Shown here: piece after piece, positions 25,702 through 35,400 of the stretch
How positions within the stretch are numbered: the first letter of the stretch is position 1
Layout of the letters: every line of letters starts with the position of its first letter
NCBI GenBank assembly: GCA_963847715.1
Contig: CAWKAZ010000003.1
Span: 118,854-182,853 of the forward strand
From: Acidiflorens sp963847715
Lineage (GTDB): Bacteria > Acidobacteriota > Terriglobia > Terriglobales > Acidobacteriaceae
DNA length: 64,000 nucleotides
Direction: 5' to 3'
Translations under genes and position numbers: made by a program
The notes under the pieces: model-generated
Databases searched by the model: none
What the model was told of the DNA's origin: nothing
What the model saw: the letters and a program-made list of their open reading frames with translations, nothing else

Positions 25702-25946
25702 TGAAGGATTTGCGTGCTACGTTCACATCAAAAGGCCAACTGGTAATCCCAGCGGAGCTTCGCCGCAAATATAAGATCGAAGCCGGGACCAAGGTCAAGT
25801 TTCTGGAAGACCAGTTCGGCCGCATCGTCCTCCAGCCGATCACGGAAGAGTACATCGACCGTGTGATGGGCTTTCTGGCCGACGGCCCAGATCTTCTGGC
25901 CATCTGGGAAAAGGAACATCGCGAGGAAGGCAAGCACGATAAATGA
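25701..25946 (+). CDS. vapB: AbrB/MazE-type antitoxin
   Basis: An 81-residue protein whose residues 5-48 form a SpoVT/AbrB swapped-hairpin DNA-binding domain (ATFTSKGQLVIPAELRRKYK). The C-terminal 30 residues would wrap the toxin. It overlaps the toxin gene by four bases (ATGA). It should repress its own operon through the inverted repeat that runs into its start codon. No Shine-Dalgarno sequence is present, consistent with leaderless translation. Confidence 0.88.
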   Translation: MKDLRATFTSKGQLVIPAELRRKYKIEAGTKVKFLEDQFGRIVLQPITEEYIDRVMGFLADGPDLLAIWEKEHREEGKHDK

Positions 25947-26347
25947 AGACATATGTGCTTGACAGCAGTGCCCTGTTTGCTTTCTTGCAGGGGAAAACGG
26001 GGGCCTTTAAGGTCAACGAACTTCTGAAGGAAGCTATCCAAGGGCGTGGTCGCGTGCTCATGTCAGCCGTCAACTACGGAGAGGTTTACGGCTTGGTTCT
26101 CCGCGAGCACGGGTCCGACCAGGCCATGACGGTTGTGCAGGCGGTGAGTCCTCTTCCCCTTGAGGTGCTGGACGCTACGCCGCAGAGGGCATTTAAAGCC
26201 GCGGACGTTAAGGTCAAACATAAACTTCACTATGCTGACAGCTTTGCGGCTGCGCTGGCAATCGAACACAAGGCTGCACTCGTGACCCGCGATGCAGACT
26301 TCCGCAAACTGGGCCACGGCTTTCCGATGGTTTGGCTGAAGACTTGA
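25943..26347 (+). CDS. vapC: PIN-domain ribonuclease toxin
   Basis: A 134-residue PIN-domain protein. The acidic metal-binding residues are seen in YVLDSSALFAFL (residues 3-14), NYGEVYG (about 50), HYADSFAAALA (about 95) and TRDADFRKL (about 115), so the nuclease appears intact. Family members cleave tRNA or rRNA and are held inactive by the partner antitoxin. The pair sits between the convergent hyp and hyb gene groups, ending 18 bases from the stop of hybD. Confidence 0.9.
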   Translation: MKTYVLDSSALFAFLQGKTGAFKVNELLKEAIQGRGRVLMSAVNYGEVYGLVLREHGSDQAMTVVQAVSPLPLEVLDATPQRAFKAADVKVKHKLHYADSFAAALAIEHKAALVTRDADFRKLGHGFPMVWLKT

Positions 26348-26365
26348 GGTGAGTTCTGAATCAAA

Positions 26366-26923
26366 TCAATCGGTGGTGACTGCCCTCGACGACTCCGCTC
26401 CCGCATCAGTTGCCCACCAAATATCGATCTCTACAGGATTTTGGCGCTCCCGATAGCCGACGCCCAGGCGATCCAGTTCGCGCAAGACTTCTGCGATCAC
26501 CTGACCGAGAGCTGCTTTCACCGGATAACTCAAACCGCAGCAGGGTTCGAAAGATTCCGCTTTAATTCCGACGAGGAGCAACTCGGTGGGACCAACTCCA
26601 AAGAGTTCGGCACTCAGCAGCGCGTCGACCAATGCGGGTGCGTGTGGATCCATGCGGACGGCGGGACGCTGACTCATGATGTCGGCTTTGCGATAAAGCA
26701 GAACCGTGCCCGGTTCAGCTTGTACATTGACGGAATCGATCAGTATGACGCCATCTTTCCCCGAGAGCTCGTCAATCAGATCAAGCGCTGGCGTGCCGAG
26801 GTCGGCGACCTCGACGCATTCGTCGAATTCGTATCGCGCTGCCAGAAGGCGCGCAACGTACGGACCGACGCCGTCGTCTCCGAGCAAAACGCCGCCGATT
26901 CCGCCAATCAGAATGTTCTTCAC
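26366..26923 (-). CDS. hybD: Hydrogenase maturation endopeptidase
   Basis: A 185-residue peptidase that removes the C-terminal tail of the hydrogenase large subunit after nickel insertion. The family opening ILIGGIGGVLLGDDGVGPYV is at residues 4-23; nickel-sensing ligands are expected in GDDG, LIDSVN and the His of MDPHAPAL. The start is GTG at 26923, which shares GTGA with the stop of hybC, so substrate and protease are coupled; a longer reading would lie wholly inside hybC. The C-terminal 25 residues extend beyond the usual fold and look unstructured. Confidence 0.92.
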   Translation of the reverse strand: MKNILIGGIGGVLLGDDGVGPYVARLLAARYEFDECVEVADLGTPALDLIDELSGKDGVILIDSVNVQAEPGTVLLYRKADIMSQRPAVRMDPHAPALVDALLSAELFGVGPTELLLVGIKAESFEPCCGLSYPVKAALGQVIAEVLRELDRLGVGYRERQNPVEIDIWWATDAGAESSRAVTTD

Positions 26924-28620
26924 AGCACCTTCACTTTGGCGATCTGACGGCCCGACGGATCGAACGTATGACACGCGCATGCCATGCAGGGATCGAAGGA
27001 GTGTACGGTGCGCAATACCTCCAACGGCTCCTCAGGTCGTGCCAGCGGCGTGTGCAGTAGTGAGGCTTCGTAGGGTCCATGTGCGCCAGATGCGTCGCGC
27101 GGGCTGGCGTTCCAAGTGGATGGCACGACCGCCTGATAGTTCTTGATCTTCGCATCCTTTACCACGACCCAGTGTGACAATGTGCCGCGTGGTGCTTCGT
27201 GTGTGCCGACGCCTTCTATCTCGTGGCTGGGAAACACGGGCTGATTGTGGACGGTGAGATCGCCCTTGGCGATGTTGTCGATCAAGAGTTGCAGATGCTT
27301 CTGCGCTAACTCGGCGAGCATACTGGCGCGTATCGCACGCGCAGCGTGACGGCCGAGCGTTGAATGCAACATGTCCGGGCTAACTTTAACCCCGGCCACA
27401 GCTTCAATCTTGCCGATGGCGAGATTCGCATGCTTCACAGTCAGAGGATGCCCTTGCGCGTACCCGATCAGGACTTGCGCCAAGGGTCCGACCTGCATGG
27501 GCGCACCGTTGAAGCGTGGCGCCTTAACCCAGGAATATTTCTTCTCGGCATCCCAGCCCGTGAAATCGGGCTCGGTCTCACCCGACCACGGATGAAGCGG
27601 CTTTCCGCCCTCGTAGTAGGCATGGGCCACGTCTTCGCTGACGGCATCGCGGAATTCCTTGTCAGATGCGGTCTTAAACGAATGTACTCCGCCGAGGTTG
27701 CCGTTCATGATGTAGCCGCCAGGCAGGTCGTAAGCTTTGGACGTGGTATCGAGCGGCAAATCGGGGACGGCCATGTAGTTCTTCACGCCGCTGCCAATCT
27801 TGAACCAATCGGGATACATTGCGGCGATTGCGCAAACATCAACGAGATAAACCTGATTGATGAACTGCACCACTTCCTCGAGTAAGACGCGGACCATCTC
27901 CAGGCGGTCCATGTTGAGAGCGCTGGCGCTATCGAGATCGATGGCATTGGCCACGCCGCCAACGGTCAGGTTTTGAATGTGTGGAGTCTTCGATCCGAGA
28001 ATTCCTACAACTTGTAGGGCCTTGCGCTGAAACTCAAGCGCCTGCACGTAGTGCGAGAAGGCGAGCAGGTTCACGTTAGGCGAGAGGCGCATCGCAGGAT
28101 GGCCCCAGTAGCCGTTCATGAAGATTCCAAGCTGCCCGCTGGCGGCGACGGCGTTAACGCGATCCTGGGCTGCTTTGAACTCTTTGTCCGAATTGCGCGT
28201 CCAAGGCGAAAGACTCTCCGCCAACTTCGATGTCGCGACCGGATCGGCCTTCGGAATCTGCATGATATCGACCCAGTCGAGCGCCGACAGTTGATAGAAG
28301 TGAACAATATGGTCATGCAGCGCATGCGCGATCAGAATCAGGTTGCGGATGTACTGGGCGTTGAGTGGCACTTCGAGTTGAAGCGCATCTTCCACCGAAC
28401 GGACGCTGGCCATAGCGTGAACGGTTGTGCAGACTCCGCAGAAGCGCTGTGTGAATAGCCACGCATCGCGAGGATCGCGGCCACGGAGAATCTTTTCAAT
28501 GCCGCGCCACATTGTGCACGAAGCCCATGCATTGCTGACCGCGTTATTGTCGACTTCGACGTCGATGCGGAGGTGGCCTTCAATTCGGGTTATGGGATCA
28601 ATGGTGATTCGGTTTGCCAT
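26920..28620 (-). CDS. hybC: [NiFe] hydrogenase large subunit, Hyb type
   Basis: A 566-residue catalytic subunit holding the NiFe(CN)2CO centre. Both Cys pairs are present: RFCGVCTTVHAMASVR near residue 60 and DPCMACACH near the C-terminus, and RIEGHLRIDVEV opens the protein. After the final His comes TFDPSGRQIAKVKVL, the 15-residue tail that HybD removes. The tail and the partner genes match E. coli HybC (group 1c). It oxidises H2 on the periplasmic side after being carried through the Tat pathway with HybO. Confidence 0.96.
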   Translation of the reverse strand: MANRITIDPITRIEGHLRIDVEVDNNAVSNAWASCTMWRGIEKILRGRDPRDAWLFTQRFCGVCTTVHAMASVRSVEDALQLEVPLNAQYIRNLILIAHALHDHIVHFYQLSALDWVDIMQIPKADPVATSKLAESLSPWTRNSDKEFKAAQDRVNAVAASGQLGIFMNGYWGHPAMRLSPNVNLLAFSHYVQALEFQRKALQVVGILGSKTPHIQNLTVGGVANAIDLDSASALNMDRLEMVRVLLEEVVQFINQVYLVDVCAIAAMYPDWFKIGSGVKNYMAVPDLPLDTTSKAYDLPGGYIMNGNLGGVHSFKTASDKEFRDAVSEDVAHAYYEGGKPLHPWSGETEPDFTGWDAEKKYSWVKAPRFNGAPMQVGPLAQVLIGYAQGHPLTVKHANLAIGKIEAVAGVKVSPDMLHSTLGRHAARAIRASMLAELAQKHLQLLIDNIAKGDLTVHNQPVFPSHEIEGVGTHEAPRGTLSHWVVVKDAKIKNYQAVVPSTWNASPRDASGAHGPYEASLLHTPLARPEEPLEVLRTVHSFDPCMACACHTFDPSGRQIAKVKVL

Positions 28621-28637
28621 AGTGCCTGCTGTTCGTC

Positions 28638-29960
28638 CTAGTCTTCTTCAGATTCGTTTTCGCCGAAATAGCCGTACTTGAAGTAGCCGGTCCAGCGGAT
28701 GTATGGCCGGCGGAAGCGGAAGTAGCTCGCCATGTCATGCCATTCCTGGAGGGGTGCGGGGAGGATTCCAAAGCGCTTCACGATCAGCAGGAATCCTGCG
28801 ATACCCATGCAGATGAAACCGAGCGACACCAGCACTTCGATGGTGGTCGGGAAATAAAGCGATTCGGGGTTCGGCCTGAATGCCAGCGTCGTCGGGCTGA
28901 AGCGATAGATCATGCCTCCGAGTGAGCTCAGGATGTAGCCCAGGAACATCTCTCGCGTGCCGTGCGTTTGTAGCGAACGGCGCAGCATCCACCCGCCAGT
29001 CGAAACCAGCAGCATCTCGAGCCAGAAGACACCGGCGAAGCGATCGAACCGAAAAGCAGTGCCGAGTGCGCCGCGAACGAAGATGTCGAGCAAGCGCAAC
29101 CCGAGCCAGCCGAAAATCAGCCATGAGGTAATGCGAGCTGCTTCGTCGAGAACTTCCATGTCCATGGCCCGCTTCCACGCCAGGCAACACAACATGGTGG
29201 TTCCGGCGACACAGCCGAACGACATGAAGGTGGACGCTCCCAAGTAGAGGAATGGCAACCACGGCGTTTGCCACAGAGGATGGACTCGTTCACCCGCGAG
29301 AAGCATCAAGGCGCCCAAGGATGATTGGTGCATGCCGGGTAGCAGGTAGGCGGCGGCGATGATCCAGGGAAAGAACTTGTGCAGCCCCCGTTCGAGACGT
29401 TCCACTCCGGGCCGCAGTCGGGAGTCGAAATACCACAGGCGCTCCAGCACCGGAGGAATGTTCTCGAGTGCCAGTGGGATCATGGCGTAGATCGACATGC
29501 AGATCGCCACCTCGGCCAGCGGTGAGTGCATGTTCCATTTCCACGGGAAGACGATCCAATAGAAGTTCCACGGGCGACCAGCATCGATGCCGAGCAAAAG
29601 AAGACCGCAGGCGTAAGCCATGAAACTGGTCAACAGAGCCATGCGCATCAGCGCATGCAGGCGCTTGCGGCGAAAAACCCAGGCCGCGATCCCCACGGCG
29701 AATGCGCCCGAACCCAAGCCCGTCAGCACCATAACGTTGAAAGTCTTCCAAATTCCCCACCCGTAGGCGTCGTTCATGCCGCTAACCGGGCCGAGTCCCG
29801 CCAATTCGCGGTACGCGGTCAACGTAAACGCGAGCAGGGTCATGGCTACCAATCCGACAAAGAGCCCGTTCACCACCGGGAACCCATACACGGGCACAGC
29901 CCGCTCCCAGCGCGTCTCGCTGGCAGTGACCGGCACGTTGTTGACAGTTGCCGTGCTCAT
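28638..29960 (-). CDS. hybB: Hydrogenase membrane subunit, NrfD/HybB type
   Basis: A 440-residue integral membrane protein with about ten helices, of the NrfD/PsrC superfamily. It is the quinone-reactive subunit of Hyb-type hydrogenases and carries no haem. The middle contains MSIYAMIPLALENIPPVLER and the helices match HybB order. It lies between hybA and hybC as in E. coli, 17 bases before hybC. It should take electrons from HybA and reduce menaquinone, and in E. coli it also allows reverse, proton-driven H2 production. Confidence 0.92.
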   Translation of the reverse strand: MSTATVNNVPVTASETRWERAVPVYGFPVVNGLFVGLVAMTLLAFTLTAYRELAGLGPVSGMNDAYGWGIWKTFNVMVLTGLGSGAFAVGIAAWVFRRKRLHALMRMALLTSFMAYACGLLLLGIDAGRPWNFYWIVFPWKWNMHSPLAEVAICMSIYAMIPLALENIPPVLERLWYFDSRLRPGVERLERGLHKFFPWIIAAAYLLPGMHQSSLGALMLLAGERVHPLWQTPWLPFLYLGASTFMSFGCVAGTTMLCCLAWKRAMDMEVLDEAARITSWLIFGWLGLRLLDIFVRGALGTAFRFDRFAGVFWLEMLLVSTGGWMLRRSLQTHGTREMFLGYILSSLGGMIYRFSPTTLAFRPNPESLYFPTTIEVLVSLGFICMGIAGFLLIVKRFGILPAPLQEWHDMASYFRFRRPYIRWTGYFKYGYFGENESEED

Positions 29961-29984
29961 ATCTGTGCCCTCACAGTCGTGCTC

Positions 29985-30917
29985 TCATAGTTGGGCTCGC
30001 AAACCGGTTTCTTTTTCGCGCTCGTGGGCTTCCTGCTCATGCCCTTTGAGACTCTTGCGGATCACCTGCACCAAGCCGATGTACAACAGCGCGGGAAGGG
30101 CAAAGTACTGATAGAGGCGGCGCTGCCAGCGAAGTGTCTTGGCGGGCACCGACTCCGATCCGAGTTCGGGGAGGCCGAGTTTTTCGAAGGGCACGCGAGA
30201 CAGATACAAACATTGCGTTCCCCCGTTGTCGGTTTCGCCGTACACACGCTCCTGGTAGTACTTGCCAGGATTGTCCTTGATTCGGCGCTTGGCTTCCGAG
30301 AGCAACACCGTACGCGGACCAAAGATCACCGCGCCCGTGGGGCACACTGTCGTGCAACCTGGCCGCAGCCCCTTTTCCAGTCGGGTGCTGCACAGCTCGC
30401 ACTTGGTTACGCGTGGGTTGTATCCCTGCCATTGAAAACGCGGAACGTGATACGGACAGGTGATCGTGCAATAGCGGCAGCCGATGCATTCCTCAGCAGT
30501 CCAACTCACGATGCCCGACTCGGGATCCTTGTGCAGCGCCTGGAACGGACAGCCGGCAGCGCAGGCTGGATCAAGACAGTGCATGCACTGGCGCTTCACA
30601 AACGAAGTAGGAGACCCGTCCTCCGGCTTGTACAACTTGATGATGTTGCGAGTGACGTCGTTCAGGTCGGAGGGCGACTGGTGAAGCGCGTCGCCACGCG
30701 TATCCGGCGGAGTTTCGTTCGCCTCGGCACACGCAGCCACGCAAGCCTTGCAACCGATGCAGATGCTCGCGTCATACAGCAGCCCGACGGCAGCGCTCGG
30801 AACCGCGATCTGCTCGGTCTCAGCGTGCAGAGTTTCGGCGCCGACGCTCAAGGCCCCGGCAGCGGGAACGCCGGTCTTGGCGATGCTAGAGATCAATTCT
30901 CGCCGAGTGATGGCCAC
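29985..30917 (-). CDS. hybA: Hydrogenase electron-transfer ferredoxin subunit
   Basis: A 310-residue protein with a twin-arginine leader (ITRRELISSIAKTG) and four [4Fe-4S] motifs: CIGCKACVAAC, CMHCLDPACAAGCP, CIGCRYCTITC and CELCSTRLEKGLRPGC. A C-terminal hydrophobic helix (FALPALLYIGLVQVI) anchors it, as in E. coli HybA. The start is GTG at 30917, one base after the hybO stop; upstream in-frame ATGs lie deep inside hybO. It links HybO to HybB. Confidence 0.93.
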   Translation of the reverse strand: MAITRRELISSIAKTGVPAAGALSVGAETLHAETEQIAVPSAAVGLLYDASICIGCKACVAACAEANETPPDTRGDALHQSPSDLNDVTRNIIKLYKPEDGSPTSFVKRQCMHCLDPACAAGCPFQALHKDPESGIVSWTAEECIGCRYCTITCPYHVPRFQWQGYNPRVTKCELCSTRLEKGLRPGCTTVCPTGAVIFGPRTVLLSEAKRRIKDNPGKYYQERVYGETDNGGTQCLYLSRVPFEKLGLPELGSESVPAKTLRWQRRLYQYFALPALLYIGLVQVIRKSLKGHEQEAHEREKETGLRAQL

Positions 30918-30918
30918 G

Positions 30919-32124
30919 TCAGTCCTCTTTCCCGGGCCTGTCGGCCTTCTTCTCGCTCGACGCTTTGAGTTTCTCCGCGTAGGCGCGATCGACAGCGACC
31001 CGCTCAACTCCAGCTTCCTGACTACTCTGGAATCGCTGCGAAGCAACCCAGGTTGCGCCGCCAACGGCTCCTGCCACCGCGCCCACCAAGGCTGCCGCAC
31101 CCACCTTGATGCCTCCCGTGCCGCTGTAAATCGGCGGGTAGGTGTCGGGTGGTGTCGCCAGATGAATGGGGACGGTTTCGAAGGTGCCCATTTTCCAGAC
31201 CACGGCTTTTTCGGTGCACCCCACACAGGGTGCCCCAATTCCGATCGGCCAAACGCCTGGGATTTCATTGAAATGACGCGTGGAGCAGGCGGCGTGTGTA
31301 ATCGGCCCCTTGCATCCGAGTTTGTAGAGACACCAGCCTTTGCGATGCCCTTCGTCGCCGAAGGAGGCAGCAAAACGGCCGGCATCGAAATGCGCGCGAC
31401 GCGGGCAGTTCTCGTGAATCACACGCTCATACGCGAACTTCGGACGGCTGAACTCGTCCAGTTCCGGCAGCCGGTTCATGGTGACGTATTCCAGAACCAG
31501 GGCCAGCAGGTTGTAAGGGTTCGGTGGACAACCGGGGAGGTTCACGATCGGTTTGCCTGACACAACAGAGTCGACGCCGACCGCACCAGTGGGATTGGGA
31601 TCGGCCGAAGGCACACCGCCCCAGGATGCGCACGACCCAATAGCGATGACCGCTGCCGCCTTCGAGGCAACGTCCCTTATGACCTGGACGGCGGGCTTTC
31701 CGCCTAGTTGCATGTAAACGCCGTTGTCCCGAGTGGGAATCGCACCCTCCACCACCAGCACATATTTGCCGGCGTTGTCGGCGATGGCAGTACGCAGTGC
31801 CGCTTCCGCCTGCGCGCCCGAGGCAGCCATCAAGGTCTCGTGATAATCGAGAGAGATCACGTCGAGGATCAGGTGAGCAACATCGGGAGCGGAAGTACGC
31901 AGAAGAGTCTCAGTGCATCCCGTGCAATCCTGGAAATGCAGCCAGATCACGGACGGCCGCTTCGCCTTGCCGATCGCCTGCGCCACCTGTGCAACTGTCT
32001 TGTTGCTGGTCAGCGCCAATCCGACGGGAGCAGTGGCCATCAGCATTCCGCACAACTGGACGAAGCTTCTCCGGGAGACTCCCGTAGCCTTGAGGTGTTC
32101 TGCAATCGTTGGTTGCTTCAACAT
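30919..32124 (-). CDS. hybO: [NiFe] hydrogenase small subunit, Hyb type
   Basis: A 401-residue subunit with a twin-arginine signal (SRRSFVQLCG at residues 17-26) and the Fe-S ligands of group 1 hydrogenases: DCTGCTE, IGSCASWGG and LPGCPPNP for the proximal cluster, then HENCPRR, GWCLYKLGCKG and GAPCVGCTEK for the distal and medial ones. A C-terminal hydrophobic helix (VGAAALVGAVAGAVGG) anchors it. The ATG at 32124 was chosen because AGGAAGG lies 6 bases upstream; another ATG lies six codons up. It is first of the five-gene hyb operon. Confidence 0.95.
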   Translation of the reverse strand: MLKQPTIAEHLKATGVSRRSFVQLCGMLMATAPVGLALTSNKTVAQVAQAIGKAKRPSVIWLHFQDCTGCTETLLRTSAPDVAHLILDVISLDYHETLMAASGAQAEAALRTAIADNAGKYVLVVEGAIPTRDNGVYMQLGGKPAVQVIRDVASKAAAVIAIGSCASWGGVPSADPNPTGAVGVDSVVSGKPIVNLPGCPPNPYNLLALVLEYVTMNRLPELDEFSRPKFAYERVIHENCPRRAHFDAGRFAASFGDEGHRKGWCLYKLGCKGPITHAACSTRHFNEIPGVWPIGIGAPCVGCTEKAVVWKMGTFETVPIHLATPPDTYPPIYSGTGGIKVGAAALVGAVAGAVGGATWVASQRFQSSQEAGVERVAVDRAYAEKLKASSEKKADRPGKED

Positions 32125-32482
32125 GAGCGCCTTCCTGGGCACGGCATTTCCCCGGACTCAGTGCCGGAGCCACGTGGGCGAGGCTGAGCTGTGTGCTATC
32201 CGCAGAAATGCAGAAGAGGTAGGAATTGGTGAGGCCGTCGGCGGCGCGCTATGAAGCTTTCTTAATTAGAAATTAATGCGGTATGACGCGATACCGGTCT
32301 CTCTTGTTCCGCCCTATCCCTGTGGTTCCGCGCTTCCAGCCGACAGCACCCCGGGATGTAACGGTATCGGTTATCTCCCGGATGAGTATTTGCGATCAGT
32401 GACTCCGGTCACCGATCACTGTGACCTCAGCGAGAATTAAAATGCCTTGCAAATGCCTGAATTTGAAGCGGCAAATAAGGCT
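32125..32482. other. Intergenic region before hybO, 358 bases
   Basis: This gap holds the hybO leader and the end of the czcA transcript. An AT-rich perfect inverted repeat TTAATT-AGA-AATTAA lies at 32262-32276, about 140 bases before hybO, and GATACCG (32290-32296) has a reverse complement CGGTATC at 32362-32368. No convincing sigma-54 or sigma-70 promoter for hybO was found, and no gene is seen here. Confidence 0.4.
32394..32417. promoter_or_regulatory. Extended palindrome with CRP/FNR-like core upstream of hybO
   Basis: GATCAGTGAC and GTCACCGATC are 10-base arms with one mismatch around TCCG. The core AGTGA-CTCCGG-TCACC (32398-32413) has the same design as the sites before hypC and hypD. 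It is about 275 bases upstream of the hybO start, far for direct activation, so its role is uncertain; it could also form a hairpin in an RNA. Confidence 0.35.
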
Positions 32483-35400
32483 CTAGACCTGCAGCACGTC
32501 ACCTTCGCGAGCGACCATCTCATAGAGCACGGGATTGACGAAAAAGCCGATGAAAAGGCGAGAGATAAGACCAGCAACGATGACGATGGCAAACGGTCTC
32601 TGCGTATCTGAGCCGATGCCGGTGGAGAGCGCGGCGGGCAGCAGTCCCAAGCAGGCGACCAGGGCCGTCATCATAATGGGACGCAACCGCAGCAGCGATG
32701 CTTCTCGTGTCGCGGCGCGGATGCCCATTCCCTCTTGGCGCAGCTTGTTGATGTAAGAGACGAGAATGACGGCCGTCTCCACAGAGACTCCGAGCAACGC
32801 GAGCAAACCGAGGACTGAAGAAACACTGAATGGGGTGTGCGTGAGTTTTAGTGCGACCAAGGCTCCGACCGGTTCCGTCATGATGACGCCAAGCGCAATG
32901 GTCACGGGGAATTTGAAGTTTCCGTATAGCGCAAACAAAATCATAAAGATCAGGACGATGGCGAGTGGGCCAATGAAATACATCTGCGATTTGGCTTCGA
33001 GAAACTGGCTGTACTCGCCGCCCCATGACATGGTGTAGCCCTGCGGCAAAGTCACAGACTTCTTTACTGCCGCTTGTCCATCTTGCACTGCTCGCTCTAG
33101 ATCGCGACCCTCGATGCTGTACTGCACGCCGATGTAGCGTGAGTTGTTTTCGCGATAGATAAAGGATGCGCCATTCCCCTGCGTAATCTTGGCGAGCTGG
33201 CTGAGTGGAATCTGCTGCCCGTCCGGAGTACCGACCAGCAAGTTTCCGATTTCGTGGGCGCTGCTGCGGAACTGGGGTTGCATGCGTACGACCAGGTCAA
33301 ACAACTTCTCGCCCTGAATAACCTGCGTGACCGCCTGCCCGCCGACCGCGGCCGATATCACGGCTTCGACATCCGCGACGTTGATCCCGTAGCGTGCAAT
33401 CTTGTCGCGATCGACGTCGACCAGCAAGCTGGGCTGGCCTAATTCGCGAACTACTGTGAGCTCCGTGAAGCCCGGGACTTTGGCCAGTTCATTCTTGATC
33501 TGGATGGCCCTATCCTGCAGCACGTTCAGATCGTCGCCATAAATCTTGACTGCCAGCGAACTCTTGAGCCCTGTGAGAGCTTCGTCAACAGCATCTTCGG
33601 CGGGCTGTGTGTAGTTGAAGATGATTCCTGGGAAAGCCGTAAGTTTCTTGTTGATCGACTCGATCAGGTCTTTTTTGTTGCTCGCATCGCCGCTCCAGGA
33701 TTTGTCCTTGTACGGCTTCAGGCCAACGTAGAACTCGCAGTTGAAAAAGCCGGTCGAATCCGTGCCGTCGTCGGGTCGGCCTAATTCGGATGCCACGACC
33801 GTCACTTGCGGATACGACATCAGAATGTCGCGGATCTGGGGTGCGATCTTGCTGGCCTCTTCGAACGAGATCGTGTACGGCATAGTCGCGCGAACCCAGA
33901 GCGCGCCTTCGTCGAGATGAGGCATAAATTCGCCGCCGATGAAAGGCACCAGCAGCAGTGTACCGGCGAAGATCAGGGTGGCAATCAACATGGTCGTCTT
34001 TGGCCGGTTGAGAGCCCAATCCAGCTGCACTGCATATTTCCGCTTCATCCACTCGAAAGCACGATTATGTTTCTCGCGGACGCCGCCTTTGAACCAGTAG
34101 GAGGCAAGCACCGGAATCAGTGTAAGAGTCAGGATGAGCGCGCCGACCAGCGCAAACGACATCGTTTCCGCCATCGGATGAAACAGTTTGCCCGAGGCTC
34201 CGGTGAGCGCATAAATCGGCAGGTATCCGGCGAGGATGACCGCTACGGAATAAAAAATTGGCCGATCCACATCCTTCGCCGCCGCCAGAATCACTTCGTT
34301 CAGGTTGTATTCCTGTCCTTCACGCAGGGCGAGTTCGCGGTAGATGTTTTCGATCATGACCACCGTGCCGTCGATGACGATTCCAAAATCGATCGCACCG
34401 ATGGAAAGGAGGTTGGCGGCAACGTCGTGGGCATGGAGCACGATGAAGGCAAACAGAAGCGACAGCGGGATGGTGATGGCAACAATGATGGCGGCGCGGA
34501 AGCTGACCAGAAAGAAGATCAGCACGACGAGAACGAGCACCATGCCCCGAAGGAGGTTGGCCTCCACCGTGTCCGTAGTCAGGTCAACCAGTTCACTGCG
34601 GTCGTAATAAGGATGGACCTTCACGTCGGGCGGCAGGATCTGACGGTTCAGTTCCTCGGTCTTGGCCTCGACTCCCTTTAAGACATTTTGCGTCTGCTCG
34701 CCACGCAGCATCAGAATGACACCTTCGACAGCGTCGTCATTCTTCTGGTAACCGAATTCGCCGAGACGCGGAGCGTGCCCGATCGTCACATCGCCAATGT
34801 CGCGCATGCGAATCGGCACACCCTTGTTGGCGCCGACCACGATGTTTCCGACATCGTCGGTGTTGCGCACCAAGCCAATGCCGCGCACGTAGTAAAACTG
34901 CCCGCCCTGAGAGTAGAATCCGCCGCCCGCGTTCGCGTTATTAGCGGAAAGCGCGGTGATCACTTGCGGAATCGTCAGGTGATATCCGTAGATCCGGGCC
35001 GGATCGAGCAGCACCTGGTACTGCATCACCGTCCCACCGAAGCCCGAGTCATCGGCCACTCCGGGCACGGAACGGTAAGCGCGCTCCACCACCCAATCCT
35101 CGAACGTCTTCAGTTCCTGCGGCGAGCGGTCGGGACTCTCCAGCACATAGCGATACACCAGACCGCTGGGGCTGAACAGCGGAGCCATGGTCGGAGTTAC
35201 TCCCGTTGGGAGCGTAGCCTGCGCCAGTCGCTGGAAAACAATTTGCCGCGCGAAATAGTCGTTCGTACTCTCGTCGAAGGTCAGTATCAGATCGGATAAA
35301 CCGTAGAGCGACTTAGACCGCATCACCACCATGCGCGGAACGCCGTTCATCTGAAGTTCCAGCGGGAGCGTCACCAACCGTTCGACTTCTTCCGCCGCGT

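Noticed and set aside
32125..32300. Sigma-54 promoter for the hydrogenase operon
   Set aside because: No GG-N10-GC pair with the right flanks was found upstream of hybO.
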